A stretch of 64,000 nt of DNA from Candidatus Argoarchaeum ethanivorans (GCA_004193545.1 RPGO01000035.1:28955-92954), one strand, 5' to 3'. Counted from the first letter of the stretch, positions 1 through 8,169 are shown. A program made the numbers and translations. The notes: a model not told the origin generated them from the letters alone.

Positions 1-838
1 AAGACGGTAAACGCCGTGTTCGTATTAATCGGTTACCACATGGAAGACATTGACATCCTGAAGATTAGTGCAGCACGAAGGAAGCATTGAACACTCCAAA
101 TACACGCTTGTAGATTATAATCGCTCAGGAATAAAGCACCGCTTGAAGTGGTAACAGAACCAGACCTTCAAAAGTCCAAAAGAAGCCCGGCGGTTCCTTG
201 ATAAATTGCGGAAACATTGAATATCTTGATGTGAGTGATGTGAACCTTTGAGGGAGCGGTAAGGGTGGATGCCAATAGTCCATCATGGGCGGACAAGCTG
301 CAGCGAGACAAAAATATCTCATCATCCCCACAAAGCATCTGAAAAGCCCTCTATGAGATTTCCAGCCAGAAAAACGTGCTTCGCTTCGCGGTAAACTGTA
401 GTGCAGGAAACGCCACTTTGATGAGGCACGTGAGATCATTGCAAGCCTTCGAACCAAAGAAGAAGCTCATGATTACCGGTATTTCCCTGAACCAGACCTT
501 GTACCGCTTCGAATCGCAGATTTGCAGCGCCAGTGATAAAAGAGACGCTGCCAGAACTGCCGGATGCCCAGAGAGAGCGTTTCATCGCACAATATGGCAT
601 ATTGGTGGACATGCAAAAACCCTGACCGCCGAATTAAAGCTTGCGACATTCTCGGTAAGAGGTGCTTTTTAAAGGTGCTTTCGACGATGCTTGCCTCCAC
701 ATGGATATTGACATGCTCAAGGCGAACTTAACTATCGGGGCAAGACTCTCACTGACTCTTCAAAACAGGATTTGTTAGAGATACTTCTACTGGAAAAATG
801 AGATCACTGAGAAAGCGGGATTGGAAATCCCTGCCACA
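1..838 (+). pseudogene. Degenerate inverted partial copy of gatB
   Basis: On the plus strand this stretch follows, segment by segment, the middle of the intact minus-strand gatB at about 2720-3562. It runs from the region before the VRINRAHMEED motif to the LLEKNKITEKSGIE motif. Agreement is near perfect over blocks of 20-60 bases but is broken by dozens of one- to few-base insertions and deletions, so no frame survives. It is cut by the window edge on the left and stops abruptly near 838. Divergence made mostly of indels suggests a low-quality or chimeric assembly arm. A true decayed inverted duplication is the alternative. Confidence 0.8.
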
Positions 839-906
839 CCACATTCTTCTTGCAATATGATTCACCAATCTTATCACACAGAATTTTCAGGGTGCTAAAC
901 AACGAT

Positions 907-1077
907 TTAATGTCCTGCTCTTCGCTGCCATTTATAGTTTCGCATTCGCTTTGTTCGTCCAAAACCACAAGATGAACAGGCTTTTTTGCTTGTATGAAAA
1001 GCTACCTTGCCGCACCGCCGACATTTGATGTGTGTGCGCTTTTGTCTTTTTCCCTGTGAAGTAGTTCCTTTAGTCAT
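907..1077 (-). CDS. rpl37e: Large ribosomal subunit protein eL37 (L37e)
   Basis: This 56-residue protein is a zinc-binding component of the archaeal/eukaryotic large ribosomal subunit. It begins [16 protein letters not shown] and carries the family's two CxxC pairs (CRRC at 19-22 and CSSC at 34-37), followed by [14 protein letters not shown], which matches the L37e pattern over its full length. The ATG lies 18 bases downstream of the lsm stop on the same strand. The lsm-rpl37e pair is a standard archaeal gene order, so the two are probably co-transcribed. Length is normal for the family. Confidence 0.95.
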   Translation of the reverse strand: MTKGTTSQGKRQKRTHIKCRRCGKVAFHTSKKACSSCGFGRTKRMRNYKWQRRAGH

Positions 1078-1095
1078 GCTATTACCTTTTTTTAA

Positions 1096-1314
1096 TCAAG
1101 GGGAGATGAATATAATATTATCTCCACGAACCACTATAGTCCCAAATTTTTTTGTGGAGTTATCAGCTAATATCTCCTCGGCATTGTCCATCACCAGATT
1201 CATGTGCATGTCATATCCCTGAAGCTGTCCACGGAACTCTCGTTGTCCTTTGAGTCTTATAAGCACATTTGAATCAAGAGCGTCATTTAGGATGTCCAGT
1301 GGTCTTTTGGCCAT
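1096..1314 (-). CDS. lsm: Archaeal Sm-like RNA-binding protein (LSm)
   Basis: A 72-residue Sm-fold protein that in archaea forms heptameric rings binding U-rich [16 protein letters not shown] is the usual N-terminus. The Sm1 motif ([19 protein letters not shown], then NLVMDNAEE) and Sm2 motif ([15 protein letters not shown]) are complete. An upstream in-frame ATG at 1335 would add seven residues, but the GGAG Shine-Dalgarno overlaps that stretch and fits the 1314 start. The gene is followed closely by rpl37e, as in many archaea. Confidence 0.95.
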   Translation of the reverse strand: MAKRPLDILNDALDSNVLIRLKGQREFRGQLQGYDMHMNLVMDNAEEILADNSTKKFGTIVVRGDNIIFISP

Positions 1315-1355
1315 ATTGCATAATTCTCCTTTCATTATATAACTTTAACTCTGCA

Positions 1356-1493
1356 TCAATCAGGAAATGTGTTCAACCCGGGTTTTTCCCATAGATTCCT
1401 TACAATCTTTGGAACCTCGGTTACCATATCATAATTCTCCAGATCGATATGATAGGCCTTGCCACACTTGAATAACAGATCAACCGGAGTCAT
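1356..1493 (-). CDS. Small ORF, unrecognised (45 aa), possibly a remnant
   Basis: An ATG-started frame upstream of lsm encodes a peptide beginning MTPVDLLFKCGKAYHI and ending GLNTFPD. I recognise no family. It has protein-like composition and ends about 40 bases before the lsm start, so it may be a leader ORF or the stump of a larger gene. No convincing promoter or ribosome-binding site was seen. Confidence 0.2.
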   Translation of the reverse strand: MTPVDLLFKCGKAYHIDLENYDMVTEVPKIVRNLWEKPGLNTFPD

Positions 1494-1549
1494 CTTGCGA
1501 TCTTAACTCACCATTTTTCAGGATCTGCTCCAACTTACAGTAAATGTAG

Positions 1550-1714
1550 AGTGCTATTAAGCGATATGAACATAAGTCTGGAGACAATCTCATCACCCTG
1601 TATGAAGAGAGTATTATCACAGGAATCAATGAAACTTATAAATCTACACAGCAAGCCGAAGAACAGAAATCCTTGGTTCCAAATGAAGAAGATGTTACAT
1701 CAGTTGGAGCATAG
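1550..1714 (+). pseudogene. C-terminal remnant of an unidentified gene
   Basis: An open frame of 54 codons without an ATG encodes a protein-like tail containing GDNLITLYEESIITGINE and ending in DVTSVGA before a TAG. The sequence 5' of it holds stops in this frame. It probably represents the end of a gene whose front was lost when this area was rearranged. No family was recognised. Confidence 0.25.
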
Positions 1715-1732
1715 GAGATTAAAATGGTAATT

Positions 1733-1845
1733 TTAACTTTATCCAAAGGAAGAAATACAAAATTGATACTGTTATATTACAAACTTATATATACTTTTAA
1801 CTTTATACGTTAACTTTATGCAAAAGAAAAAATACAAAATTGATA
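1733..1845 (+). repeat. Imperfect 36-bp direct repeat covering the relE start region
   Basis: The 36 bases at 1733-1768 and 1810-1845 match at all but a few positions. Both contain aactttat, then a purine run, then aaatacaaaattgata. The second copy includes the ATG and first codons of the toxin gene. The first copy is a truncated echo, 77 bases upstream, with its ATG lost. This points to a small local tandem duplication of the gene's 5' end. Confidence 0.75.
1785..1793 (+). promoter_or_regulatory. TATA box of the relE-type toxin gene
   Basis: TTATATATA lies about 25-30 bases upstream of the toxin ATG at 1818, the spacing expected for an archaeal promoter that gives a leaderless or very short-leader mRNA. 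It sits between the two 36-bp repeats, in AT-rich DNA. No Shine-Dalgarno sequence precedes the ATG, which agrees with leaderless initiation. Confidence 0.5.
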
Positions 1846-2141
1846 GTTCCAAGCGATTTATCAAAAAAGATGCAGAGAAACTTAAGAAATCTTTTACCAT
1901 TAAAATCAAAGAGTCTGCAGAGAAAAGATTGCGAAAGTGCGATAAAGAAATTCAAAGGCGTTTTGCTGCCAAAATCAGAAAATTAAAAGAAAATCCTGGC
2001 GTACATGGCAAACCGTTGCGAGGCGATCTCCACGGTTACTGGGAGTTATATTTCGAAAACAAATTTAGAATTATCTATGTGATAAATTACAATGAGAAAA
2101 CGGTTATAATTGAGGCTATTAAGCACAAAGACGAATTTTAA
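1818..2141 (+). CDS. RelE/ParE-superfamily toxin
   Basis: This 107-residue protein matches the RelE/StbE fold: a basic helical N-terminus, RRFAAKIRKLKENP, the turn GKPLRGDLHGYWELY, then KFRIIYVINY and a final strand TVIIEAIKHKDEF. Members cleave ribosome-bound mRNA or act on gyrase, and which of these applies cannot be told. It is somewhat long for RelE because of an extra lysine-rich N-terminal helix. Instead of following its antitoxin in an operon, it converges on a Phd/YefM-like gene with a 4-base tail overlap. The pairing is inferred from family and position. Confidence 0.8.
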   Translation: MQKKKYKIDSSKRFIKKDAEKLKKSFTIKIKESAEKRLRKCDKEIQRRFAAKIRKLKENPGVHGKPLRGDLHGYWELYFENKFRIIYVINYNEKTVIIEAIKHKDEF

Positions 2142-2338
2142 ATCCCAAGTTCACTCGCAAGTTCCTCGAAATCGATAACTTCGACGCTGTCCCTTTTCCC
2201 ATCTTCGATCTGCTCCATAAGGTCTCTATCAGACAAAATCTCTATAGTCAGTCTCATGGATTCGTATTCATCTGTAGAAATGGTTATCCACTTGGCCTTA
2301 TGCGCTCCGTATGTTACAGCAGCATTAGATGCTTCCAT
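2138..2338 (-). CDS. Phd/YefM-like antitoxin, convergent with the toxin
   Basis: The C-terminal half (STDEYESMRLTIEILSDRDL) is the YexSmxxTlEiLSDxdL signature of Phd/YefM-type antitoxins, followed by an acidic tail (VEVIDFEELASELGI) suited to toxin binding. The usual N-terminal DNA-binding strand-helix is short or missing, as only about 25 residues precede the motif. An ATG at 2338 is chosen because TTTTTAAGT about 30 bases upstream resembles a TATA box. A GTG at 2362 would add eight residues. The tail overlaps the toxin stop by four bases on the opposite strand. Confidence 0.65.
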   Translation of the reverse strand: MEASNAAVTYGAHKAKWITISTDEYESMRLTIEILSDRDLMEQIEDGKRDSVEVIDFEELASELGI

Positions 2339-2438
2339 AGTTAAGTAATATGGTTTATTCACTACTTAAAAATTGTGATAAGAAGTGGCGGTAAAATCTT
2401 CTGGTGTTGAGGTTATTTTAACATTGTTTGTTCACGTA

Positions 2439-2459
2439 CTCGATTGCTACGCAATCAAG
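2439..2459 (-). repeat. Interspersed hairpin unit containing the gatB stop codon
   Basis: The 9-bp arms CTCGATTGC and GCAATCAAG flank a 3-base loop. They pair fully on the minus strand, that of the gatB transcript, if one G-U wobble is allowed. The gatB TGA lies inside the proximal arm, so this unit supplies the end of the gene. It could also act as a 3' stem-loop. It belongs to the hairpin family seen at eight other places in the window. Confidence 0.8.
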
Positions 2460-3903
2460 AGTTAATTTCTGCTTGCGTTGTATGCAGTTGCTGTATTATA
2501 AGCTCTCTAACTTTTTTTGGATCTGCTCTGCCCCTTGTTTTTTTCATTACTGCTCCAACGATAAAGTTCAGTGCCTCGTTTTTACCATTTTTGTAATCTG
2601 CTACAGCATCCTTGTTTCCCTCTACTGCCTGTTTCACCATTTCTGTAACCTCATCGCCCTCTATTCTAAGCAAACCTTTCTCCTTTACTATATGAGAAAC
2701 GCTCTGGTTTTGTGTATCAAGCAGTGTTCTTACGATCTCAATCCCGCTTTTCTCAGTGATCTTATTTTTTTCCAGTAGAGAGAGTATCTCTAACAAATCT
2801 GTTTTACTGAAAGAGTCGATGGTCTTACCCCGATAGTTAAGTTCGCCTTTGAGCATGTCAGCTATCCACGTGGAGGCAAGCATCACGTCAGCACCTTTAA
2901 AAAGCACCTCTTCAAAGAATGTCGCAAGCTTTAATTCGGCGGTCAGGGTTTTTGCATGTTCCTCCTGTATGCCATATTGCACGATGAAACGCTCTCTCTG
3001 GGCATCCGGCAGTTCTGGCAGCGTTTCTTTTATCACTGGCGCTAAATCTGCGATTCGAAGCGGTACAAGGTCTGGTTCAGGGAAATACCGGTAATCATGA
3101 GCTTCTTCTTTGGTTCGAAGGCTTACTGTGATCTCACGTGCCTCATCAAAGTGGCGCGTTTCCTGCACTACGGTTTTACCGCGGCGAAGCACGTTTTTCT
3201 GGCGTACAATCTCATAGAGGAGGGCTTTTTCAGATGCTTTGTGAGAGGAGATATTTTTTGTCTCACTGCGCTGTCCGCCCATTATGGATATATTGGCATC
3301 CACCCTTACCGCTCCCTCAAGGTTCACATCACTCACATCAAGATATTCAATAATGTTTCGCAATTTATCAAGGAACCGCCGGGCTTCTTTTGGACTTTGA
3401 AGGTCTGGTTCTGTTACCACTTCAAGCAGTGCTATTCCTGAGCGATTATAATCTACAAGCGTGTATTTGGAGTGTTCAATGCTTCCTTCGTGCACTAATC
3501 TTCCAGGATCTTCTTCCATGTGTGCTCGATTAATACGAACACAGCGTTCACCATCTTCTCCTTCTATAATTATTGAGCCATCGTGTGCTATTGGGTAATC
3601 ATATTGTGTTATCTGAAATCCTTTTGGCAGGTCCGGATAGTAGTAGTTTTTTCTGTAGAACTGTGTGTACTCGCTGATCTTGCAGTTTAATGCAAGTCCC
3701 ACTTTAATGGCACACTCCACTGCTTTTTTATTCACCACTGGTAAAGCACCAGGAAGTCCGAGACATATCGGACAGGTATGTGTATTAGGCTCATCAGATT
3801 GATAGTCTGTACGGCACCCACAGAACATCTTGGTGTTGAGCTTGTTTAATTGAATGTGTATTTCAAGCCCGATTTTTACCTGATCCTTGTTTTCATACAC
3901 CAT
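2455..3903 (-). CDS. gatB: Asp-tRNA(Asn)/Glu-tRNA(Gln) amidotransferase subunit B
   Basis: GatB binds the misacylated tRNA and, with GatA and GatC, converts Glu-tRNA(Gln) and/or Asp-tRNA(Asn) to the amide form. The 482-residue protein has the N-terminal GLEIHIQL strand, a zinc site (CGC near 28-30 and CPIC further on), the kinase-like core with NRAHMEEDPGR and GIALLEVVTEPD, and a C-terminal YqeY-like tail domain (ADPKKVRELIIQQL). The start MVYENKDQ follows the gatA stop by one base with a GGTGGTG ribosome site. A longer reading overlapping gatA by 80 bases is unlikely. The final codons fall in a hairpin repeat. Confidence 0.97.
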   Translation of the reverse strand: MVYENKDQVKIGLEIHIQLNKLNTKMFCGCRTDYQSDEPNTHTCPICLGLPGALPVVNKKAVECAIKVGLALNCKISEYTQFYRKNYYYPDLPKGFQITQYDYPIAHDGSIIIEGEDGERCVRINRAHMEEDPGRLVHEGSIEHSKYTLVDYNRSGIALLEVVTEPDLQSPKEARRFLDKLRNIIEYLDVSDVNLEGAVRVDANISIMGGQRSETKNISSHKASEKALLYEIVRQKNVLRRGKTVVQETRHFDEAREITVSLRTKEEAHDYRYFPEPDLVPLRIADLAPVIKETLPELPDAQRERFIVQYGIQEEHAKTLTAELKLATFFEEVLFKGADVMLASTWIADMLKGELNYRGKTIDSFSKTDLLEILSLLEKNKITEKSGIEIVRTLLDTQNQSVSHIVKEKGLLRIEGDEVTEMVKQAVEGNKDAVADYKNGKNEALNFIVGAVMKKTRGRADPKKVRELIIQQLHTTQAEINS

Positions 3904-3904
3904 T

Positions 3905-5314
3905 TTATTCACCACCCGGCCGCCTGTTATGAAAATCCGTACTATTTTCAAAGTTGTGAGCTGCCTGTAGTATGGTTTTCTCATCAAAGAAGTTTCCTAT
4001 CAGTTGAAGACCAATCGGGAGTTTATTTTCAAAACCGCAAGGAACTGAAACAGCAGGAACGCCAGCGAGATTAATTGGCACAGTATTCACATCTGCTAAG
4101 TATAAACTCAACGGGTCTTTTATTTTCTCCCCGAGTTTAAAAGCAGGGTAAGGCATGGTTGGTGCAAGCAGCATATCATACGTTTTAAACGCGGCTTCAA
4201 AGTCTTTTTTTACCAGGGTTCTCACTTTAAGGGATTTTAGATAGTATTTATCGTGGTAGCCTGCCGAGAGCGCATAGCTTCCTAATAGTATGCGTCGTTT
4301 CACTTCGTCTCCAAATCCTTCTGCACGCGTTTTTGAAAAACTCGTGTGGCAGTCGCCTTCTTCAGCATGATACCCATAACGCAAGCCATCGAAGCGGGCA
4401 AGATTGCTTGAAGCTTCACTCATAGCTATAATATAGTAAGCAGCAAGGCTATACTTTGTGTGGGGCATTGAAACCTCCTTATATTCCACACCAAGGTCTT
4501 CAAAGCTGTGAACTGCATTCCACACTGCCTTTTCAACAACACTACTCATACCCTCGCCAAAGTATTCTTCAGGTACTCCAATCTTCATGCCCTTCATATC
4601 AAGTGGTTCTGTGGTGTCAAACTGCTTATTTACTGACGTTGAATCTCTCTGGTCGTATCCTGCAACAATATTAAAAAGAAGGGCTGTGTCAGCCACGGTT
4701 GTTGCCATGGGCCCTATCTGCTCAAGGCTGTTGGCATAAGAAATGAGCCCATAACGGGATACTGCACCATAGGTTGGTTTCAAGCCAACAACACCACAGA
4801 AGGATGCAGGACACCTTACTGATCCCCCTGTGTCAGAACCAAGTGCAAGAGGTACTTCCCCGCCGGCAAGTGCTGTTGCACTGCCGCCTGATGAGCCGCC
4901 TGGTACGCATCCAGCATCCCATGGGTTTTCTACTGCACCATAGTAACTCGTCTCAGTGCTTGTTCCCATGGCAAACTCATCCATATTTGTCTTGCCGATG
5001 ATAACAGCACCCTCTCTTTTCAGACGTTCGATAACAGTAGCGTTGTATGGTGGGATGTATCCGGTAAGTATCTTTGATGCACAGGTAGTTTGTATTCCAC
5101 GAGTGGAGATATTATCTTTGATTGCGATAGGAACTCCACATAGCCTGCCACCGGACGCGCGTTCTGCCATCGAGAGTGCATCCTCTATATTTAGTGTGAT
5201 AAAAGAATTGAAATCGTTTTGTTTTATCCTTTCAAAACAACGGTGAACCGCTTCTGCTGCGCCATCTGTCTCTATGAAACGTTTTGTCTCCAGAACGCTT
5301 TGCCATGTTATCAT
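3905..5314 (-). CDS. gatA: Asp-tRNA(Asn)/Glu-tRNA(Gln) amidotransferase subunit A
   Basis: GatA is the amidase that releases ammonia from glutamine for tRNA amidation. The 469 residues contain the amidase signature: the catalytic lysine in VPIAIKDN, the Ser-Ser-Lys triad region PGGSSGGSATA, and GSDTGGSVRCPASFCG. The C-terminus NLAGVPAVSVPCG is also typical. It starts three bases after the gatC stop and ends one base before gatB, so gatC-gatA-gatB is one operon. No motif is missing. Confidence 0.97.
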   Translation of the reverse strand: MITWQSVLETKRFIETDGAAEAVHRCFERIKQNDFNSFITLNIEDALSMAERASGGRLCGVPIAIKDNISTRGIQTTCASKILTGYIPPYNATVIERLKREGAVIIGKTNMDEFAMGTSTETSYYGAVENPWDAGCVPGGSSGGSATALAGGEVPLALGSDTGGSVRCPASFCGVVGLKPTYGAVSRYGLISYANSLEQIGPMATTVADTALLFNIVAGYDQRDSTSVNKQFDTTEPLDMKGMKIGVPEEYFGEGMSSVVEKAVWNAVHSFEDLGVEYKEVSMPHTKYSLAAYYIIAMSEASSNLARFDGLRYGYHAEEGDCHTSFSKTRAEGFGDEVKRRILLGSYALSAGYHDKYYLKSLKVRTLVKKDFEAAFKTYDMLLAPTMPYPAFKLGEKIKDPLSLYLADVNTVPINLAGVPAVSVPCGFENKLPIGLQLIGNFFDEKTILQAAHNFENSTDFHNRRPGGE

Positions 5315-5317
5315 TGT

Positions 5318-5596
5318 TCAGAGTATCCTCGCTGCTTTAAAGTGTCCATCTTTTATTTCTTTAGCGTTTGAAAGTGCTTCTTCCTGGCTTAACATCTCAG
5401 ATGGCACATCGTCCCTCCATACATTGTACAGATCAAGTACATGGTGTGCAGCATCCACATCTTCCTCAACTTCATCGAGAGTGCCGAAGTATTCCAGTAT
5501 CGGGTTTATTTTTTCGCTGTATTCCTCTATTTCGGAATCTGTGAGCCGTACATGTGCAAGCCAGCTGATGTGTTCAATATCACTCGTTGTAATCAT
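5318..5596 (-). CDS. gatC: Asp-tRNA(Asn)/Glu-tRNA(Gln) amidotransferase subunit C
   Basis: A 92-residue chaperone-like subunit that wraps around GatA. DIEHISWLAHVRLTDSEIEEY is the typical first helix pair, followed by the extended linker and a C-terminal VWRDD(V)PSEMLSQEEALSNA segment found in the family. It is the first gene of the gatCAB operon. The divergent upstream region shared with the endoQ gene carries a 30-bp direct repeat and a hairpin. Confidence 0.93.
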   Translation of the reverse strand: MITTSDIEHISWLAHVRLTDSEIEEYSEKINPILEYFGTLDEVEEDVDAAHHVLDLYNVWRDDVPSEMLSQEEALSNAKEIKDGHFKAARIL

Positions 5597-5639
5597 TATA
5601 ATCTACGAAAGATAACAGCATGTATAGAATATAGTTTTT

Positions 5640-5743
5640 GCCTTCCGTAAACACTAAATGGTGAAACACTCTCTGGTAGTTAAAGTTGTCTCTGCAAAGC
5701 GCCAAGCTTTGCAGCCTTCCGTAAACACTAAATGGTGAAACAC
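5640..5743. repeat. 30-bp direct repeat pair enclosing a perfect hairpin
   Basis: Two identical 30-base copies (5640-5669 and 5714-5743, each gccttccgtaaacac followed by taaatggtgaaacac) are separated by 44 bases. The spacer ends in a perfect stem-loop, CTGCAAAGC-gccaa-GCTTTGCAG (5692-5714), of the window-wide hairpin family. The pair fills the divergent intergenic space between gatC and endoQ. It could be a regulatory duplication, a target duplication around the hairpin, or a two-repeat CRISPR relic. No cas genes lie next to it. Confidence 0.75.
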
Positions 5744-5757
5744 CTTTCTGATAGGTT

Positions 5758-6957
5758 ATGCAGATTAATGTTGATCTTCACATTCATTCAAGATATTCTA
5801 TGGCAACCTCAAATAATATGAAACTCTCTGTTATTGCAGAACAAGCTTATAAAAAAGGTATTCAGCTCGTTGGAAGCGGTGATTGTTTGCATCCTAAATG
5901 GCGTGGCGAGCTCAGACAACTGGAGAGGGTTGATGATGCGTTCAGGTACGATCGTACATATTTTGTGCCGACAGTGGAAGTAGAGGATGCAAGTCGTGTG
6001 CACCACCTGATTCTTGTCCCCTCACTCTCAAAAGCAGAGGAGCTATACGAGACATTTAAAAAACATTCTTTAAATATTGATACTGATGGGCGTCCAACTG
6101 TCAAACTGACAGGAGAAGAGATTGCATCTGCTGCAAAGGAAAGCGAGAGTCTGATCGGTCCGGCACACGCATTTACGCCATGGACAGGAGTGTACGCTTA
6201 TTACAACTCCCTGTCTGAGTGTTATGGCAGTCTTGTTTCGTATATTAGTTTTGTAGAACTTGGCTTGAGCGCTGACACATCCTATGCAGACCCCATTTCT
6301 GATCTACGCAGGCTCACGTTTTTAACCAACTCTGATGCTCATTCGCCATGGCCAAACAAATTTGCACGGGAGTTTACACGTGTCGAAGTTGAAAACATCG
6401 GTTTTGATGAACTGAAAAAAGCAATCCTCCAGACAGAGGGGCGCCGCCCGGTCTTAAATGTTGGATTATTCCCGGGGGAGGGTAAATACAACGAGAGTGC
6501 ATGTATCAGATGTGCCAAACACTACACTCTGAAAGAAGCAATCGCACTAAGCTGGCGATGTAAATGTGGTGGAAGAATAAAGAAAGGCGTGAAAGACAGA
6601 GCAGCAGAGCTTGCAGATGTAGAAACACCATCACACCGCCCACCCTATCTGCACACAATTCCACTTTCAGAAATCATCGCTCTCTCGCTTGGATATTCAA
6701 GTTCAAATAACAAAACCGTGCAGGGTGCATGGGAAAAACTTATTACAGCATTCGGAAGCGAGGTGAACGTGCTTGTTGACGTTGATCTTGACAAGATCGA
6801 TTTCGTGGATGAGCGTATTACCAAGGCGATCAAAGCGTTTCGAGATGGAGAAGTGATTCTGCACCCTGGTGGCGGTGGAAAATATGGGCGCATCGAACTG
6901 CCACCTGCTTCACAAACAAATAAAAGCGGCGGACAATCTTCACTTGGCGATTTTTAA
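5758..6957 (+). CDS. Endonuclease Q-like PHP-domain nuclease with C-terminal PIP motif
   Basis: The 399-residue protein has a PHP phosphoesterase domain (DLHIHS at 6-11, GSGDCLHP, PTVEVED, GPAHAFTPW, TNSDAHSPW) with metal ligands in the expected order. A small zinc module (CIRC...CKC) follows near residues 240-270, then a helical domain ending HPGGGGKYG. This matches the TIGR00375/EndoQ family, archaeal enzymes known to nick DNA 5' of deaminated bases. The last residues, QSSLGDF, fit the QxxLxxF PCNA-interacting box, agreeing with a replication-linked repair role. It is transcribed away from gatC. Confidence 0.85.
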   Translation: MQINVDLHIHSRYSMATSNNMKLSVIAEQAYKKGIQLVGSGDCLHPKWRGELRQLERVDDAFRYDRTYFVPTVEVEDASRVHHLILVPSLSKAEELYETFKKHSLNIDTDGRPTVKLTGEEIASAAKESESLIGPAHAFTPWTGVYAYYNSLSECYGSLVSYISFVELGLSADTSYADPISDLRRLTFLTNSDAHSPWPNKFAREFTRVEVENIGFDELKKAILQTEGRRPVLNVGLFPGEGKYNESACIRCAKHYTLKEAIALSWRCKCGGRIKKGVKDRAAELADVETPSHRPPYLHTIPLSEIIALSLGYSSSNNKTVQGAWEKLITAFGSEVNVLVDVDLDKIDFVDERITKAIKAFRDGEVILHPGGGGKYGRIELPPASQTNKSGGQSSLGDF

Positions 6958-7022
6958 TTGATGAATTAAAAAGACTTTGAAGGATGACGATTTTAGTGTA
7001 AATTTTGAAGCAAAAGTGAAAA

Positions 7023-7916
7023 ATGAAACAAAACAAATTGTATGGAATAATATTAATGGCGGTGTTGGCGGTATTGTTTTTTACCGCGGTCGTGAGTGCA
7101 ACAGATATTTACGTACCTGAAGGTGGGAATCAGACAATCCAACAAGCGGTGAACAATGCATCTGGAGGCGACACTATTATCGTGCGCGATGGGATATACC
7201 ACGAGAACGTGAATGTGGACGTGGCTCATTTGACGATTCGCTCGGAGAACGGCTCTGCGAACTGCATCGTGAACGCATCAGGCCCAAATGACTACGTCTT
7301 CAATGTGGCTGCGGATTACGTGAACATCACCGGGTTCACGGTCGAAAATGCGACTGGAAACCATAATGCTGGAATATATCTTGAAAGCATGGAACATTGC
7401 AACATCTCTTATAACAATGCGAGGAACAACAACTACGGCATCTACCTGTATTCTTCGTGCAACAACACGCTCACAGAGAACACCGCTAACTCGAACAACT
7501 ACTGTGGCATCCACCTCAACGATGCAGACAACAACAACAACGTCTCCTGCAACTGGGTGCAGAACAACAGTGTGAATGGTTTCCGACTATACAGTGGAAG
7601 TACAGGAAATACGATCGAGCGCAACAATATCATCGCAAACGGTGCGTTGCAAGCCGACGGCAGCTACCACTGGAATTTCTATAACGACCAGGGCAATGCC
7701 GTGGATGCGAAGAACAATTACTGGGTGGCAACGGACAACGAAACGATAGATAAGAGCATCTACGATGACGAAGAAGGAAACGGTAAAGTGACGTTCTATC
7801 CGCCTTTGAAAGGTGCATCTCCATGCGCACCGATTCCGGAAGCAGCGACGATAATACTGTTCTCGGTGGGATTGGTCGTGCTTGCGGGGTATGTTGTATT
7901 GAGGGGAAGAAAATGA
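7023..7916 (+). CDS. Secreted parallel beta-helix protein with PEF-CTERM-like sorting tail
   Basis: A 297-residue exported protein. It has a signal peptide (about 1-27, ending VVSA), an entry motif IYVPEGGNQTIQQAVNNASGGD, then NosD-type right-handed beta-helix coils rich in NNxxGIxL and NNTLTENTA. The C-terminus has PIPEAATIILFSVGLVVLAG, a single hydrophobic helix and LRGRK. This tripartite end resembles the PEF-CTERM signal processed by archaeosortases, and an archaeosortase is encoded at 49915. Sequence around and beyond the tail is shared with the next gene, suggesting a duplicated cassette. The ligand or surface role is unknown. Confidence 0.8.
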   Translation: MKQNKLYGIILMAVLAVLFFTAVVSATDIYVPEGGNQTIQQAVNNASGGDTIIVRDGIYHENVNVDVAHLTIRSENGSANCIVNASGPNDYVFNVAADYVNITGFTVENATGNHNAGIYLESMEHCNISYNNARNNNYGIYLYSSCNNTLTENTANSNNYCGIHLNDADNNNNVSCNWVQNNSVNGFRLYSGSTGNTIERNNIIANGALQADGSYHWNFYNDQGNAVDAKNNYWVATDNETIDKSIYDDEEGNGKVTFYPPLKGASPCAPIPEAATIILFSVGLVVLAGYVVLRGRK

Positions 7917-7953
7917 TTGGAAAAAGTTTGACCAAAAACAATCGAGAAAAACG
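7830..7953 (+). repeat. Sorting-tail plus 3'-flank cassette, also present at 9568-9696
   Basis: The DNA encoding the C-terminal sorting signal and about 40 bases beyond the stop is strongly similar to 9568-9696 at the end of the next gene. Both run through aaaatgattggaaaa, a tgaccaaaaa stretch and gaaaaacg. The noncoding part is conserved too, so this is recent duplication or gene conversion of DNA and not just protein-level constraint. Confidence 0.7.
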
Positions 7954-8085
7954 TGGTTGTAAAGTTGTTGGGTGTTGACATTGTTTCGACCTGGTTATAT
8001 ATTCAGGTATAATGTCTACTGTTCTGGGTTTGAACGTATGAAAGAAATTAGAGTTCTGGTATAACACCCAACAAGTTGACAGCCC

Positions 8086-8140
8086 CGGAAAAACGAAAAG
8101 TTTTTAAATACCTATGTTTACACTCGCTGATGAAAATAAA
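8086..8140 (+). promoter_or_regulatory. Shared promoter/leader module (copy 1)
   Basis: GGAAAAACGAAAA, then a TATA-like TTTAAATA (8103-8110), then CCTATGTTTA and a TGA-AAATAAA block precede the C39-like gene. The same arrangement precedes the DUF2341 gene at 9688-9740. TATA to the first ATG is about 60 bases, so a roughly 35-base leader is expected. Conservation on both sides of the TATA box suggests co-regulation of the two secreted proteins. Confidence 0.6.
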
Positions 8141-8169
8141 TTAAAAAAATATGAGGTGCTAGAAAAAAA

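Noticed and set aside
5640..5743. CRISPR array
   Set aside because: Only two repeats and one 44-base spacer, the spacer contains a hairpin of a dispersed family, and there are no cas1/cas2 or effector genes in the window.
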